From: Treponema sp.
Lineage (GTDB): Bacteria; Spirochaetota; Spirochaetia; Treponematales; Breznakiellaceae
Assembly (NCBI GenBank): GCA_009777535.1
Contig: WRLP01000002.1
Coordinates: 101,090 to 165,089 of the forward strand
Direction: 5' to 3'
Length of the DNA: 64,000 nucleotides
Both the position numbers and the translations under genes were made by a program. Positions 43,573 to 52,100 of the stretch are shown one piece after another. Each line of letters opens with the position of its first letter. Positions within the stretch are counted from its first letter, which is position 1. Under the pieces are notes generated by a model. That model was not told the DNA's origin. It searched no databases and worked only from the letters and a program-made list of their open reading frames with translations.

Positions 43573-43959
43573 TTATTGATCAGAGTCGTTCTCCCCGGGG
43601 ACTATAAATTCATAATAATCATCAAACGCAGAATCCTGAACAGGATTCAGTTCATCTTCCAGCCAATTACCGCCCGGAGCATCAGTTGAAAGACGCCTTG
43701 CTTCTTCCTCAACCCCGCTTCCGCCGGGAGTTCTGTTCAATAAAGCCAGTCCAAGGCTGATTATAAGGAATAACGCGCCCAATACAGTAGTGGTTCGGGT
43801 CAGAACATTGCCCGATCGGGAGCCGAAAGCGGAACCCGATCCACCGGCGAAAATGCCTCCCAGGCCGTCCCCTTCCTCATCTTGAACCAAAACCAGCAAT
43901 ATCAATAAAATCGCTGCGATAACGAAAAAAACCAGCAATACAATTCCAAGAATACCCAT
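43573..43959 (-). CDS. secG: Protein translocase subunit SecG
   Basis: SecG is the small third subunit of the SecYEG channel. The 128-residue protein has two membrane segments (about residues 3-24 and 57-77) separated by the conserved Gly-rich cytoplasmic loop (LVQDEEGDGLGGIFAGGSGSAFG, in parts), then a hydrophilic tail of about 45 residues that is longer than usual and acidic. The ATG at 43959 is preceded by TGGAG at a good distance. Confidence 0.92.
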   Translation of the reverse strand: MGILGIVLLVFFVIAAILLILLVLVQDEEGDGLGGIFAGGSGSAFGSRSGNVLTRTTTVLGALFLIISLGLALLNRTPGGSGVEEEARRLSTDAPGGNWLEDELNPVQDSAFDDYYEFIVPGENDSDQ

Positions 43960-43990
43960 TTGACAACTCCAAATTCGTCTGTTTCATATC

Positions 43991-44019
43991 ATTTTATCGA
44001 AGTAGATAATTTTATGCAA
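43991..44019 (-). promoter_or_regulatory. Promoter of secG-ptsN-pgeF
   Basis: Minus strand TTGCAT (44014-44019), 17-bp spacer, TAAAAT (43991-43996). The start point would give a leader of about 25 bases that contains the TGGAG ribosome-binding site of secG. Confidence 0.4.
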
Positions 44020-44079
44020 TGCTTACTTAGGGTGCCGTTTATCCACATTTTCTTACTTTTATTTTTTTACTATGTGTAT

Positions 44080-44085
44080 TATAAT
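44080..44085 (+). promoter_or_regulatory. -10 element (TATAAT) of the Rrf2 operon
   Basis: A perfect TATAAT inside an AT-rich palindromic stretch (about 44077-44092) that could also be the binding site of the Rrf2 regulator itself. The leader would be about 30 bases and holds a strong AGGAGG before the ATG at 44122. Confidence 0.5.
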
Positions 44086-44121
44086 ACTATAATTTTGATC
44101 AGCTTTTAGGAGGATTGCCGG

Positions 44122-44565
44122 ATGATTATTTCTACAAGGGGACGCTATGCACTCAGAGCCATGCTTGCTTTGGTTAAACTGGGAGATGAAGGCAAACTGG
44201 TAACAATTAACAGAATATCGAAAGAAGAAAATTTATCTCCGATTTTTCTGGAACAGATTTTTTTCAATCTGAAAAAGGCAGGGCTGGTCAAATCAGTCAG
44301 GGGACCAGGCGGTGGTTTTATGATAATCCCTCCTCTGGATAAAGTTACCGTAAAAGAAGTTATTGAAGCCGCCGGAGAGGATATCGCACCCGGAAACTGC
44401 GATAAACACAGTCCTTACTGCGACAGGCAATTCGGCTGCAAGAGCCATAAGGTATGGATAAATTTCGGTGAGATGATATTTAATTATTTTAACAATATGA
44501 CTCTGGCCAGCCTGCTGGAAGATGAAAACAAGGAAATGGTAAACTCGGTGAATGAAGCCTGTTGA
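44122..44565 (+). CDS. Rrf2/IscR-family transcription regulator
   Basis: A 147-residue winged-helix regulator. The N-terminus STRGRYALRAMLALVKLGDEG and the wing GPGGGFMIIPPLDKVTVKEVIEAAGE are typical of Rrf2 proteins. Three Cys residues in GNCDKHSPYCDRQFGCKSH (spacing 6 and 5) match the [2Fe-2S]-ligand loop of IscR-like members, so it may sense iron-sulfur status or redox. No isc or suf genes are in the window. The strong ribosome-binding site (AGGAGG) and the overlapping downstream gene (14 bases) show a two-gene unit. Confidence 0.93.
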   Translation: MIISTRGRYALRAMLALVKLGDEGKLVTINRISKEENLSPIFLEQIFFNLKKAGLVKSVRGPGGGFMIIPPLDKVTVKEVIEAAGEDIAPGNCDKHSPYCDRQFGCKSHKVWINFGEMIFNYFNNMTLASLLEDENKEMVNSVNEAC

Positions 44566-46027
44566 AAATGGTAACGAGGCGTATAAAAAAATAGTCTTAT
44601 TCTTAAAACGCAGAAGCAGGGGAGTTACCATTGCGGATTTGTGCGCCGGTACTGCCCTGCCCCTTTCTCTGGCGCGGGAACTCCTGCCGAAAGCCGCCGA
44701 TGAATACAGGGGTGCTCTAGAAGTAACCGGATCCGGAGAAATACTGTATTCTTTCCCGCATGGCTTTACCAGCCGGTACCACGGCCCTGGCGCGATCTTT
44801 AAAAGATTCTCAAGCAGGTTAATTGAATACCTTGGTATTACAGGAGCTTTTCTTTTTAAGATATGGATTATGGTGATGCTGGTAGGATATTTCGTCCTGT
44901 TCCTGGCAATTGCCATCGGAAGTCTGTTTTTATCCATGGCTGCTCAGTCAAACAGTAAGGGCAATAACAGACGAGGCTCGGTACGTTTCACCGCCAGCCC
45001 CTTTTCGATGCTTTGGCGTCTTTGGTTTTATTCGGAACTAACCCGTCCATACAAGACTCATGTTAATCAAAAGCCACCCAAAAAGAACAGGCGCGCCATG
45101 CACAAAGCCATTTTTTCTTTTGTCTTTGGAGAACCGGATCCCAATAAAAACTGGAAGGAGCGCGAGCACAAAGCCGTTATCGCCTACATTCAGGGGAACC
45201 GCGGCACCATCTCCCTTGGCGAGTACATGGCATTCAGCGGAAAAAACAGCGCAGATGCCGAAGAAGATCTTCTCTCCTTTTGCGTACTTTTTCATGGCAG
45301 CCCCGAAGTAACGGCGGAGGGAACCATTGTCTATTATTTTGATGAACTGATGTTACGCGCCGATAAACAGAAATTCGCCGAGCTTTCACCCCCTGTTCAG
45401 AGGCTCAAGCAATTTTCCGGAAATCCAAAAACCATGAATGTATGGTTTATTATTATAAACGCGGTAAATCTGATCTTCGGTTCGTATTTTATTTATCATT
45501 CCCTTGCGACAGGCTTGCTTGTTTTGGAAGAACAATTTCAATCCGCCTCCTACCTTTATGCGTATACACAATTACTGCTTTATCAAATAACCGCCAATCC
45601 CCTGCCGGTTATCACAATGGGACTGGGATTGATACCGCTTTTATTTTCGATTCTTTTCTGGATTATTCCCGCCCTGCGCCATTTTCTTGAAGCCAGGGAA
45701 AATGAAAAGATATTGACAAAAAACTTTAAGCGGCTGGGTTTCAGCAGAATATGGGCTAATCCGCTTAATTTCGGAACGGACAGATTGGATTTTAAAATTG
45801 CCGAATGCCGCCCAAAAAACACAGACGCTGCCGGAGACAGGGTAATCAAGGAAATGGGTGCACACTCTACTCCCGAAGTTACAATCAGCCCTGAGGGAAA
45901 AACGCTTTTTTCCTTTGTTGAGCTTGAAAGAGAAAAGAAAGCCCTGCAGCAATACAGGCAGGAAATAGATTCTTCCCGCTGGCAGCTGGGGGAAACGGTA
46001 TTCGACAGCAGGCAAGCTTTGCCTTGA
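44552..46027 (+). CDS. Membrane protein with three related winged-helix-like segments, coupled to Rrf2
   Basis: I do not know a name for this family, though it faintly recalls a family in cyanobacteria and plants annotated as iron-sulfur-cluster related; I cannot confirm that. The 491-residue protein has three repeats of a segment ending in a VTxxGxIxYxF pattern: LEVTGSGEILYSF (57-69), PEVTAEGTIVYYF (251-263) and PEVTISPEGKTLFSF (441-455). The first two are preceded by helices that look like a winged helix (VTIADLCAGTALPLSLARELL; GTISLGEYMAFSGKNSADAEEDLL, in parts). Membrane segments lie at about 98-130, 297-322 and 352-375. The ATG lies inside the end of the Rrf2 gene, so the two proteins are translationally coupled and may share a signal. 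Confidence 0.75.
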   Translation: MKPVENGNEAYKKIVLFLKRRSRGVTIADLCAGTALPLSLARELLPKAADEYRGALEVTGSGEILYSFPHGFTSRYHGPGAIFKRFSSRLIEYLGITGAFLFKIWIMVMLVGYFVLFLAIAIGSLFLSMAAQSNSKGNNRRGSVRFTASPFSMLWRLWFYSELTRPYKTHVNQKPPKKNRRAMHKAIFSFVFGEPDPNKNWKEREHKAVIAYIQGNRGTISLGEYMAFSGKNSADAEEDLLSFCVLFHGSPEVTAEGTIVYYFDELMLRADKQKFAELSPPVQRLKQFSGNPKTMNVWFIIINAVNLIFGSYFIYHSLATGLLVLEEQFQSASYLYAYTQLLLYQITANPLPVITMGLGLIPLLFSILFWIIPALRHFLEARENEKILTKNFKRLGFSRIWANPLNFGTDRLDFKIAECRPKNTDAAGDRVIKEMGAHSTPEVTISPEGKTLFSFVELEREKKALQQYRQEIDSSRWQLGETVFDSRQALP

Positions 46028-46067
46028 CACCCCTGCCCCTTCAGGTTAAGGTAAAATTGCCGCGATC

Positions 46068-46141
46068 GAGAGACTAGCTCATCTGGATAGAGCGTCACCC
46101 TCCGGAGGTGAAGGTGGTGGGTTCGAGTCCCGCGTCTCTCA
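46068..46141 (+). tRNA. tRNA-Arg (anticodon CCG)
   Basis: A 74-nt cloverleaf: acceptor GAGAGAC/GTCTCTC, D arm GCTCATCTGGATAGAGC, anticodon stem TCACC/GGTGA with loop CTCCGGA (anticodon CCG, reads CGG), T arm GTGGG TTCGAGT CCCGC, discriminator A. CCA is not encoded. Its last 18 bases recur at 46444-46461. Confidence 0.95.
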
Positions 46142-46204
46142 ATAAGTTTTTAATTAGAGGAAAACGTTTCGATTTTTTTTATTGTTTTAATAACTCATTG
46201 ATTA

Positions 46205-46236
46205 CGGGACTCGAAGGGCGCCAGACATAGCGCCCG
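46205..46236 (+). repeat. 32-bp unit, copy 1 (inverted T-arm plus hairpin)
   Basis: CGGGACTCGAA at the start is the exact reverse complement of the tRNA-Arg T-arm sequence TTCGAGTCCCG (46122-46132). The rest folds as a hairpin, GGGCGC, 8-nt loop, GCGCCC. It matches copy 2 with one mismatch. Confidence 0.8.
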
Positions 46237-46443
46237 AAATCATGAGGGCGTTATTTCAGTAATGTCACATGGCGTGGCGCTCAGAAAAAGTTACCAAGAC
46301 AAATAATGGACGACAGCTTTAGCTGGAGTGCAGCGCCCGGCATCGGCGCGCCGACCGGCAGGGAGGGAAGGCGCCATGGATGGCGCCGCCAGCGCCGAAC
46401 CCCGGCCTGGAAGCCCGATGCATGGATGCTGAGGGCTGGAAGG

Positions 46444-46461
46444 CGAGTCCCGCGTCTCTCA
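46444..46461 (+). repeat. Duplicate of the tRNA-Arg 3' end (18 bp)
   Basis: The 18 bases CGAGTCCCGCGTCTCTCA match the end of the tRNA-Arg gene (46124-46141) exactly, 320 bases downstream. Such a copy is what site-specific integration into a tRNA gene leaves, but no integrase is present. Confidence 0.85.
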
Positions 46462-46496
46462 GAGAGAAAAATAATTTTCCAAAAACTCCCGTGTTG

Positions 46497-46528
46497 CGGG
46501 ACTCGAAGGGCGCAAGACATAGCGCCCG
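46497..46528 (+). repeat. 32-bp unit, copy 2
   Basis: Same as the unit at 46205-46236 except one base (A for C at the middle). It lies 35 bases after the duplicate tRNA end and overlaps the region just beyond the recG stop codon, where its GGGCGC/GCGCCC hairpin could help end recG transcription. Confidence 0.8.
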
Positions 46529-46542
46529 GCATCGGCGCTTCC

Positions 46543-48597
46543 CTACAGCGCTATCTCCCCGAAGGGCGGGGCTTTTTCCATAACTTCGGCGATAATGCGG
46601 TTGTCTTTCAGCAGAAGGTCGGGATCGTTTTCCAGAATATCAAAGGCATCGGTACGGGCGCGGACAAGCTCCTCCAGGTCGCGCAGGGGGTTTGCCAATC
46701 CCAGAACAAAGTAACCTGACTGCTCTGTTCCGGTAATAATGCCCGGGCCGCGCATTTTAAGATCTTCTTCGGCGATAATAAAGCCGTCGGAATTTTCAAG
46801 CATGATTTTCAGCCTTGCCTTTCCTTCATCAGTCAGCTCCTCGGAATAGACCAAAAAACAGTAAGATTGTTCCCTGCCGCGCCCAACACGGCCGCGAAGC
46901 TGATGCAGGGCGGAAAGGCCGAAGCGTTCACAGTGTTCAATTACCATGCATGTGGCGTTAGGCACATCTACGCCAACCTCCACCACGCTGGTTGCGGCAA
47001 GTATTTTTATTTTTCCATCGCGGAAGCCTTCCATTGCTTTTAGTTTTTCTTCTTCATCAAGTTTTGAGTGAACAAGAGCGACGGAAAATTGCGGAAAAAC
47101 TTCCTTTGAAAGCCTGCTGGCCATAGAAACCGCGTCTTTAATTTCATCTCCATCTTCAATAAGCGGATATACAAAGTAAGCCTGACGTCCAAGAGCGAGT
47201 TGTTTCCGGACAAAATCGTATACCTTGCCTTCGTTCGATTCTTTGGCAACATGTGTTTTTACAGGAAGTCTTCCGGCCGGCATATCCCTTATAACCGAAA
47301 CGTCCATGTCGCCGAATACTGTCAGCGCCAGAGACCTGGGAATTGGAGTGGCACTCATCATCAAAAGGGCGGGCGTATCCCCCTTTGCCATGATCAGCGA
47401 TCTTTGCGTTACGCCAAACCGGTGCTGCTCATCTATTACCACAAACCTTAAATTTTTATACTGTACATCTTTTGAAAAAAGAGCGTGGGTTCCTACAACA
47501 ATATCAATTTCCCCGGATAAGAGGTTGGCCAGCAGCTCCTTCCTGCCGGCGGTTTTTATATTGCCGGTAAGAAATGCGATGCGGACACCAAGGGGTTCCA
47601 GCAGCCTGGCGGCATTTTCCGCATGCTGGCGCGCGAGAAGCTCCGTCGGCGCCATGATTGCAGCCTGGCCGCCGTTTTCAACTGCCGCAAGCGCCGCCAA
47701 AAAAGAAACAAGGGTTTTTCCCGAGCCGACATCTCCCTGTAAAAGACGCGCCATCGAAGATCCGGCATCCATCATATCGCAGTTGATCTCTGCTATGGCA
47801 TTTTGCTGCCCCGCTGTCAGCGCGAACGGCAGCCTTTCAATCAGCCTTTTTTGCAATGGGGAAAAACCGGGTTGTCTATGTGTTCTTTTCCTCCCCCTCC
47901 TTTCAATCGCCCTTTTTCCCACCATTATTTCAAGATAAAAAAGCTCTTCGTATATTAAGGTTTTTTTCGCTAATTCCAGTTCGCGCTCTGATGAGGGAAA
48001 ATGTATTGTATTAATTGCCGCGCTTTTTGAAAGCAGGTTATCCCGTTTTATGATCCGGTCCGGAAGCTCATTTTCCAGCTTACCTGCGAATTCTTTAAGA
48101 GCCTGTGAAACATAACGGCGCATCATATCCTGGGTAAGGCCGGCGCAAAGGGGGTAAACAGGCAGTATACTGCCAAAAAAACCGGAAGCGCTGTCTATAG
48201 ACTCAAATTCAAAAGAACCGGACTGGATTTCACCGTACTTGTAATAAAAACGCCCCCACAGGCGGTAACGGCTGCCGGTTTTGAGATATTTTTCAAGCCA
48301 ACTGCGGTTAAAACATAAAAGCGCCGCCCTGGAGCTTTCATCTTCCACATATATTTTGGGCGTCCTTGTTCTGCCAAAACCGATCCAGTCTTTTGCGATA
48401 ACCGTAACTTCTGTATTAACCCTGCCGCTTTGATAGCCGCTTATCGGATTTTTTTTACATCGATCGTCCCAGTCCCTTGGATAGTGGGTCAAAAGGCCGG
48501 CAACACCGTGTATTCCAAGGCGTTCCAGCTTTTTTGCCGTTACAGAGCCGATACCATGAATATCGCCCGGATATCCGGCAATCGAACGCAGAAACAT
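46543..48597 (-). CDS. recG: ATP-dependent DNA helicase RecG
   Basis: RecG remodels stalled forks and branched DNA. The 684-residue length is normal. The N-terminal wedge (OB) domain covers about residues 10-180 (VTVIAKDWIGFGR, LWGRFYYKYGEIQSGSFE). The helicase motor has Walker A LQGDVGSGKTLVS, motif Ia PTELLARQHAE, motif II DEQHRFGV, motif III MSATPIPRSL and motif VI HQLRGRVGRGREQSYC. The TRG-like C-terminal hairpin is present. The start lies directly after the yggT stop, and the stop lies at the edge of the repeat mosaic. Confidence 0.97.
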   Translation of the reverse strand: MFLRSIAGYPGDIHGIGSVTAKKLERLGIHGVAGLLTHYPRDWDDRCKKNPISGYQSGRVNTEVTVIAKDWIGFGRTRTPKIYVEDESSRAALLCFNRSWLEKYLKTGSRYRLWGRFYYKYGEIQSGSFEFESIDSASGFFGSILPVYPLCAGLTQDMMRRYVSQALKEFAGKLENELPDRIIKRDNLLSKSAAINTIHFPSSERELELAKKTLIYEELFYLEIMVGKRAIERRGRKRTHRQPGFSPLQKRLIERLPFALTAGQQNAIAEINCDMMDAGSSMARLLQGDVGSGKTLVSFLAALAAVENGGQAAIMAPTELLARQHAENAARLLEPLGVRIAFLTGNIKTAGRKELLANLLSGEIDIVVGTHALFSKDVQYKNLRFVVIDEQHRFGVTQRSLIMAKGDTPALLMMSATPIPRSLALTVFGDMDVSVIRDMPAGRLPVKTHVAKESNEGKVYDFVRKQLALGRQAYFVYPLIEDGDEIKDAVSMASRLSKEVFPQFSVALVHSKLDEEEKLKAMEGFRDGKIKILAATSVVEVGVDVPNATCMVIEHCERFGLSALHQLRGRVGRGREQSYCFLVYSEELTDEGKARLKIMLENSDGFIIAEEDLKMRGPGIITGTEQSGYFVLGLANPLRDLEELVRARTDAFDILENDPDLLLKDNRIIAEVMEKAPPFGEIAL

Positions 48598-49185
48598 TTA
48601 CAATGGCAGCCTAATCAGGATGCCTGCAAGTATTGGTATTCCAATCCTGCCGCCAATCATTATTGCAGCTAACACCCCGATTGCTACAAATATCCTGGTA
48701 AGGTAATTTACAATTTTGTCTCCAAAAATGGTACTGTTTATTTTATACAGCAGGGGCTGGGATATTGTATCTACTGTCCGCCAAAACGGGCTGTAAATAT
48801 TCCTGTTGGAAACATAGGCGATAAGCCGCAGTATAATTATTAAAAGACAGAAGCCGAGGATAAAAGATAAAGCCGACCAGATTGCCGAAAGCGCAACCGC
48901 GAGAATAATACCAAGGCTTATTCTGCCGTGGCGCGCAAGAGTGGTTAATATGCTTTGAACCATCGAAAGAAATGTCATTGCAGCTATCGGCGTAAGATCC
49001 AGAAACCCTACCTTAAGATTCAATGCGTTACGCCACCAATTTAGATAGGGATCCGTTATTCGCGACAGCAGTTCCAGGGGCTTTCCGTGCTGTATACCAA
49101 CGAACCAGGTAAAAATGATTCTTATAACGATAAGAAGCGAGTACAGTCCGACAGCGCCTGCCAGAAACATCAATATTGATACCAT
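48598..49185 (-). CDS. YggT-family membrane protein
   Basis: A 195-residue integral membrane protein with two YggT units, each a pair of hydrophobic helices with a DPYLNWWR-like or DTISQPLLYKI-like segment. The YggT family is linked to turgor/osmotic stress and membrane organisation, but its function is not settled. The ATG at 49185 shares a base with the dnaE stop (TAATG), which points to translational coupling; a longer frame to 49218 lacks this logic. It sits between dnaE and recG. Confidence 0.85.
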   Translation of the reverse strand: MVSILMFLAGAVGLYSLLIVIRIIFTWFVGIQHGKPLELLSRITDPYLNWWRNALNLKVGFLDLTPIAAMTFLSMVQSILTTLARHGRISLGIILAVALSAIWSALSFILGFCLLIIILRLIAYVSNRNIYSPFWRTVDTISQPLLYKINSTIFGDKIVNYLTRIFVAIGVLAAIMIGGRIGIPILAGILIRLPL

Positions 49186-52100
49186 TATTCCCTCCATGCC
49201 TCGGCAACACCAAAGCATCTCTTAAAATCCTCGGTCGATTTGATGCCGCTTGCCGTTTTTATTATTTTATCTCCGCCGTTAAGCGGAATATGAATGAAGA
49301 CCGTATTTGTCCCCGGATTCCCTGTAATAAAATCCCGCAGCGGAACCAGTGTTTCATCGCAGTCAGCCGCACCCCATGCCAGCTTTATATGTATAATGCT
49401 GTTTGCTTCCGCAGCCTTCCCTTTAATAAAACCCGGCGGCTCCATTCCGGCGGCAGCCCTGCGTCCGGCGCTCCTTGTAAGCTGCGCCAGATCTGCGATG
49501 CTGGTAACCTTAAAATCCGGCTTTTCCGGATTACGGCTGTTTTCCGGGTCTATGCTTCCCTTTAAGGCGGCTACTTCATCGACTTTTAACAGGTTACGGC
49601 ATTCATTCCAAACCCTGGAAAAAAAGACAATATCAATGTCTCCCTCATAATCCGATAAAGTGCCAAATGCCATATCACCGCCGTTCCTGTCTTTGAAATC
49701 CCTCAAAGACTTAATGTAGCCCACTATCGTATAATTTCCCTTTTCAGCCTTCGCCAGTGATGAACTTTTTAAATCCGCTGTATGCAGCCAAACATCCCTA
49801 AATGCAGCCCACTTCCTTTCCTGAGCTTCCGCTTCCCTAATGACAGAATCAGCATCCTGCCTTGGTATCCATTCATCTGCCAGAAAACTGCGCTTTTCCC
49901 GGTTTTTTTGATACTCGATCTTTCCCCTCAGAATTGCAACCTTACCGGCCTCTATGTTGGAGTTATATTTATCCCAAACCTTTGTAAAGAATGTAACTTC
50001 GATTTCGCCGTTAAAATCCGAAATTGATGCAAAGGCCATTTTATTACCGTTGCTTGTAGTATGGATTTTGATATTTTTTATCATTCCAACGAGAATACAG
50101 CTTCCTGTTTTTAGTTCACCGGGATTACCAAGATCAACTTTTACCGCTTTTTGCCAGATTTCCCTGTACTCATCCATGGGGTGGCCGGAAATATAAAACC
50201 CCAGTAATTCATTTTCCTTGTTGAATTTATCAGCCGGATTCATCGCCGGAAATTCCTCGAATTCAAATTCCGCAGTACCGGATTCGGAAGTATCTTCAAA
50301 AAGATTCGTCTGGCCAAGCAGCCTGTCTTCCTTCATTTTTTCCGCATAAGCAAACGTTCGGTCAAGATTTCCGTGCAGGGTTTCACGCGGTACACCCAGG
50401 CTGTCGAAAGCTCCGGCCAAAACCAGAAGCTCTATCATCTTCTTGCCGACAGCCCTTATATCCAGCCGATCGAGAAAGTCCATAAAACTTTTATATGGAC
50501 CATCATTCCTGCCGCGTACAATTATTTCCGCTGTCGATTCTCCCAGTCCTTTTATTCCCAAAAAGCCGTAAACAATTCTTCCGCCGGCAACAGTAAAAAG
50601 TTTTTCCGAACGGTTTATATCCGGTGGATCGATGGCGATACCCATCTTTTTTAATTCATCTATGCACTCGGAAAGTTTTTCCTTTTTTTGGGAATGTATC
50701 TCGTTCGTTAAATTTGCCGCCATAAATTCGGCGGGAAAATTGGCTTTAAGGTAGGCGGTTTGATAAGCCACAACCGAATAGGCTGCGGCATGGCTCTTAT
50801 TAAAGCCGTAACCGGCGAACGGCACCAGCATATCATATATCGCACCCGCTTTTTCCGGTGAATATCCCTGTTTTGCGGCGCCTTCCAGAAATGATTTTTT
50901 TTCCTTGTCCAGAATTTCCTTTTTCTTTTTTCCCATTGCGCGCCGCAAAAGATCTGCCTGCGCCATTGTGTAACCGGCGATGATTCTGGCGACCTCCATC
51001 ACCTGCTCCTGATAAACGATTACTCCGTAAGTTTCTTTAAGCACTTTTTCGAGGCGCGGATCGGGGTAAGTAATCGCCTTTTTGCCGTTTTTAGAATCAA
51101 TAAATCTGGGAATATTTTCCATCGGACCCGGACGGTAAAGAGAATTAAGGGCTATTAAGTCTTCTATGGAACCCGGTTTTGCCTGTTTCAGGATATTAAT
51201 CATTCCGTCCGATTCAAACTGGAAGACCTCAAAACTTTTTCCTTCGCATAACATTTTGAAAACAGACTTATCGTCTTCCGGAATGTTTTTTACGCTGAAA
51301 TTTCCGTATTCCTTTCCGCGCGATCGAATCAACTCCTCCGTATCCTTTATTACATCAAGTGTTTTAAGCCCCAAAAGGTCCATTTTTACAAGGCCGCAGG
51401 GTTCCAGGTAATTCATGCTGTACTGCGTTGCGATGCTTCCGCTCCTGCCGGTTTTGGGATCATCACGCTCCTGGTACAGGGGGATAAGATCAATTAAGGG
51501 CCTCTTTCCAATAACAATCCCTGCGGCATGAATACTTTCATGTCTGTTAAGGCCTTCCAGCTTTCTTGCCAGCTTAAAAAGTTCCGTATACTGCGGATCC
51601 TGCTCCAGTTCACGCAGTTTGGGCTCGCCGGCGGCTGCGGCTTCCAGTGTTATTTTTGGATCGCGCGGAATTAAATTTGATATCATCTCCGATTCTGGTA
51701 TTGAAATGCCCAAAACACGTGCTACATCCTTAATAACCGCTTTTGCCCCCAGAGTTCCAAAAGTAATTATCTGCCCTACCCTTTCCTTTCCGTATTTTGA
51801 CGTAACATATTCGATTACATCATCACGGCCGTCGTTGGCGAAATCAATGTCAAAATCTGGCATGGAAATACGTTCCGGATTCAGGAAACGCTCGAACAAA
51901 AGATTGTATTTAAGCGGATCGATGTCTGTTATTCCCAAAGCATAAGCGACAATGGAGCCAGCGCCAGAGCCGCGGCCTGGCCCAACGGGAATATTCCGCC
52001 GCTTTGCCCAATTTACGAAATCGGCGACTATCAGGAAGTAGCCGGTAAACCCCATACCGGTAATCGTATCAAGTTCATATTCCGATCGCTTCTTGATTTC

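Larger units (their letters stand above)
46142..46542. repeat. GC-rich non-coding mosaic of repeats after tRNA-Arg
   Basis: About 400 bases without a credible gene between tRNA-Arg and recG. It contains a second copy of the tRNA 3' end, two copies of a 32-bp unit, the sequence GCGCCCGGCATCGGCGC twice (46333-46349 and 46522-46538, approximately), and the palindrome GGCGCCATGGATGGCGCC (46370-46387). Frames that cross it on the plus strand are GC-driven and lack a ribosome-binding site. It looks like a nest of small repeated or mobile elements next to a tRNA gene. Confidence 0.7.

Noticed and set aside
46124..46461. Complete genomic island or prophage at tRNA-Arg
   Set aside because: Only about 300 bases lie between the two copies of the tRNA end and they hold no integrase or other gene.
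46306..46719. Plus-strand open frame of 137 codons after tRNA-Arg
   Set aside because: It crosses the GC-rich repeat mosaic and runs into the recG 3' end antisense; composition explains the lack of stops.
47225..47938. 237-codon plus-strand open frame
   Set aside because: It is fully antisense to the recG helicase motifs, which are clearly coding.
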